A DNA stretch of 64,000 bases from Microbacterium timonense (GTDB lineage Bacteria > Actinomycetota > Actinomycetes > Actinomycetales > Microbacteriaceae): positions 704,223-768,222 of the forward strand of contig NZ_OLMV01000002.1 in the NCBI RefSeq assembly GCF_900292075.1, written 5' to 3'. The position numbers and the translations under genes were made by a program. Numbering within the stretch: position 1 is the stretch's first letter; each line of letters starts with the position of its first letter. Positions 62,208 through 64,000 of the stretch are shown here, piece after piece. The notes under the pieces were generated by a model. The model was not told the origin of the DNA. It did not search any database and saw nothing but the letters and a program-made list of their open reading frames with translations.

Positions 62208-63014
62208 ATGGAGACCTTCGACTTCACCCCGCGTCGCGCGATCGTGACCGCTTCGGACTCGGGCATCGGCCAGGCGACCGCTCTCGCCCTCGCCGATGCC
62301 GGCATGGACGTCGGCATCACGTGGCATTCCGACGAAGAGGGCGCCGAGCGCACAGCAGCCGCGGTGCGCGAACGCGGCCGCCGCGCCGAGGTCACGCGGT
62401 TCGACGCCACCCGGCTCGAGGAGGTGGCACCCACGATCGAGGGGCTCATCGAGCGCCTGGGCGGTGTGGACGTCTTCGTCAACAACGCCGGGGGCGGGTC
62501 GGGTGGACCGTTCCTCGACGTCTCGGTCGAGGACTGGCGCAAGGTGGTGGCCCTCAACCTCGACGGCGCGTTCGCCGGCATGCAGACGGCGGCGCGGCAC
62601 ATGGTGCGCGCCGGCACCGGCGGGCGCATCATCGCGATCACGAGCGTCCACGAATCGCAGCCGCGCGTCGGGTCGGCCGCCTACGTCGCCGCCAAGCACG
62701 GCCTCGGCGGGCTCATCGAGACGATGGCCCAGGAGCTCGGGCAGCACGCGATCACCGCGAACGCGGTCGCGCCGGGCGAGATCGCCACGCCGATCAACGA
62801 CATGGATTCGGAGGATGCCGAGAACACGCATCGTCCCGGGATCCCGCTCGGTCGCCCCGGCAAGGCCGAGGAGATCGCCGCGGTCGTCGCCTTCCTCGCC
62901 TCCCCCGGCGCCAGCTATGTCACCGGTGCGAGCTGGAGCGTCGACGGCGGCATGCTGCAGATGGGTCCGCAGGCCGGTTCGCACCTGACAAGCGACGACT
63001 GGCGGGAGGGATGA
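62208..63014 (+). CDS. SDR family oxidoreductase
   Basis: A 268-residue classical SDR. The nucleotide motif is TASDSGIGQATALALADAG (first Gly replaced by Ala-Ser), then NNAGGG, catalytic Ser in AITSVHESQPRVG, YVAAKHG, and NAVAPGEIATPIND; the end SYVTGASWSVDGGMLQMGP is typical of the glucose/3-oxoacyl reductase branch. Substrate unknown. ATG lies seven bases after TAGCGT (leaderless). The small downstream gene starts two bases after its stop. Confidence 0.87.
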   Translation: METFDFTPRRAIVTASDSGIGQATALALADAGMDVGITWHSDEEGAERTAAAVRERGRRAEVTRFDATRLEEVAPTIEGLIERLGGVDVFVNNAGGGSGGPFLDVSVEDWRKVVALNLDGAFAGMQTAARHMVRAGTGGRIIAITSVHESQPRVGSAAYVAAKHGLGGLIETMAQELGQHAITANAVAPGEIATPINDMDSEDAENTHRPGIPLGRPGKAEEIAAVVAFLASPGASYVTGASWSVDGGMLQMGPQAGSHLTSDDWREG

Positions 63015-63016
63015 GG

Positions 63017-63223
63017 ATGGGCACCGACCAGGGCCAGACGGACGCGACAGGGATGAGCGACGAGGAGAAGCGCCGGGATCAGCTGACGTCGGCGCCGAAC
63101 GCGGTGGAGTCGGATGCCGAGCCTCGCATCGACGTCACGCACCGCGATGGCGTGACGCGCATCGACATCCGCGACGACGCCGATGTGCGTCCGGGGGACC
63201 CCACGAAGGATCCGGCCGACTGA
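63017..63223 (+). CDS. Small acidic hypothetical protein (68 residues)
   Basis: ATG 63017 has GGGAGG seven bases upstream, within the end of the SDR gene. The product is hydrophilic and Asp-rich (MSDEEKRRDQLTSAPNAVESDAEPRIDVTHRDGVTRIDIRDD), likely mostly unfolded. No family known. Its position suggests cotranscription with the SDR. Confidence 0.6.
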   Translation: MGTDQGQTDATGMSDEEKRRDQLTSAPNAVESDAEPRIDVTHRDGVTRIDIRDDADVRPGDPTKDPAD

Positions 63224-63246
63224 CGCGGGCGCGGCTCACGGCCGCA

Positions 63247-64000
63247 TCACGGCCGGACGAAGAGGTACCCGCGCTCGTCGTCGAAGCCGCCGATCGCCAG
63301 CCCGTCGCCGAGGTATCCGAGCACGGCTTCGCGCACGCGCAGGCGCCAGGCGGCGGCATCCGTCGGCGCTTCCCGACGAAGCGACTCGATGTCGTGCGGG
63401 ATCTCGACCGTCGCCACCACGCGCTCGTCGCCGGGCGTTGCAACCGGCGGCGCGGCCAGCGCCCACGACACCATGATGCGGTCGGTCTCGTCGCCGCGGT
63501 TCACGCCGTCGTCCATGGGCCCGTAATGGTTGACGAGGTACTCGGTCACCCTGGTGCCGAGCACGCGCAGGTTGAAGTGGGCGTTGCGGGCCACCAGCGG
63601 ATCGAAGGTCCACGTGATGTGACCGACCTCGCGCGCGAGCGCCCACTCGCGCTGGTGCTGCTTGAGCACGCGGCCGAGGCCGTGGGCCTGGTGGGCGGGC
63701 AGCACTCCGGTGATGTGGCTGTGCATCGAGCGCGAGGCGGGCGCGGCGAAGAAGGCGACGGATGCCCCGACCATGTCCTCTCCGTCGTACAGGCCGACGG
63801 CGTAGTTGCCTGAGTGCGCGAGCGCGCGCAGCAGGTTCGGCGGCATGCCGCCGCGGTCGCCGCCCCATACCTCGGCGAGCAGCGAGAACCCGAACGCGAT
63901 GGAGGCGATGTTGGTCAGCAGCACCGGCCGCCGCGCGGCCACCCGCAGGTCAAGGAGCGGCTCAGGTACGCGCAGCTCGTACCAGCCCCAGGCCAGCAGC
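63247..64000 (-). CDS. GNAT acetyltransferase with transporter-like N-terminus (5' end outside window)
   Basis: The frame is open through the window edge. From about 63870 down it is a GNAT: LLRALAHSGNYAVGLYDGEDMVGASVAFF, SHITGVLPAHQAHGLGRVLKQHQREWA (acetyl-CoA loop) and ITWTFDPLVARNAHFNLRVLG. The usual first 40 residues of such enzymes are missing; instead the frame reads WYELRVPEPLLDLRVAARRPVLLTNIASIAFGFSLL, which looks like the middle of an MFS drug transporter. Either a gene fusion by deletion or an assembly joint is possible. A GTG at 63942 could start a shorter product, but it lies inside the transporter-like stretch. Confidence 0.75.
   Translation of the reverse strand, partial: LLAWGWYELRVPEPLLDLRVAARRPVLLTNIASIAFGFSLLAEVWGGDRGGMPPNLLRALAHSGNYAVGLYDGEDMVGASVAFFAAPASRSMHSHITGVLPAHQAHGLGRVLKQHQREWALAREVGHITWTFDPLVARNAHFNLRVLGTRVTEYLVNHYGPMDDGVNRGDETDRIMVSWALAAPPVATPGDERVVATVEIPHDIESLRREAPTDAAAWRLRVREAVLGYLGDGLAIGGFDDERGYLFVRP

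Overview
The window is a 64 kb piece of a high-GC Gram-positive chromosome. Dense codirectional operons with 1- to 14-bp gene overlaps, start codons placed 6-7 bases after a TANNNT box (leaderless transcripts), F420 genes, an actinobacterial ECF thiamin transporter and the protein sequences themselves point to an actinobacterium, most likely Microbacteriaceae (Microbacterium-like). That placement is inference from recognition, not from a search. No rRNA, tRNA, CRISPR array, integrase or transposase is visible.

Layout. 1-7.6 kb: end of a HAD phosphatase, short-chain dehydrogenase and crotonase genes, a DUF488 protein, an APH(3')-like kinase with an SRPBCC partner, then a three-gene ykoEDC thiamin-precursor ECF transporter under a TPP riboswitch. 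7.65-9.3 kb: a membrane-anchored D-Ala-D-Ala carboxypeptidase-like protein. 9.3-15.3 kb: a complete non-phosphorylative L-fucose pathway (mutarotase, fucose dehydrogenase, lactonase, fuconate dehydratase, keto-deoxy-fuconate dehydrogenase, diketo acid hydrolase) with a FadR-type GntR regulator; the palindrome ACATCNGATGT lies in both promoter regions. 15.5-29.4 kb: glycan-harvesting genes (secreted GH27-like protein, GH36, CUT1 ABC transporter without ATPase, GH95 fucosidase, acetyl esterase, ROK regulator, mandelate-racemase-type enolase). Together 9.3-29.4 kb reads as one locus for fucosylated, alpha-galactosylated, possibly acetylated glycans.

29.4-35.8 kb: J-domain protein, LssY_C-type membrane protein, hydroxyisobutyryl-CoA hydrolase, an ABC exporter whose ATPase has a long Pro/Glu tail, and an unknown protein. 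35.9-43.5 kb: coenzyme F420 cluster (cofGH, flavin monooxygenase, fgd, cofC, cofD; TauE-type permease). The CofH half of CofGH lacks the radical-SAM cysteines, and the joint between the halves carries an inserted-looking palindrome. 43.5-48.2 kb: haem genes, envelope proteins, DNA glycosylase, DUF1801. 48.4-54.7 kb: AfsR-like regulator, DrrAB-type exporter preceded by 11-bp-phased direct repeats, glycyl-tRNA synthetase. 54.8-64 kb: XpaC-like membrane protein, substrate-binding/VWA lipoprotein, two lipoproteins, MenC-type enolase, cyclase-family enzyme, SDR, and a terminal GNAT whose N-terminus reads as a transporter fragment.

Several gaps, plus the cofGH linker, hold 50-78 bp imperfect palindromes. 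They differ in sequence but share a build: a roughly 19-21 base word repeated directly and then inverted. The strongest leads are the degenerate CofH domain, these palindromes, the SARP-type operator before drrA and the FadR-type operator pair.
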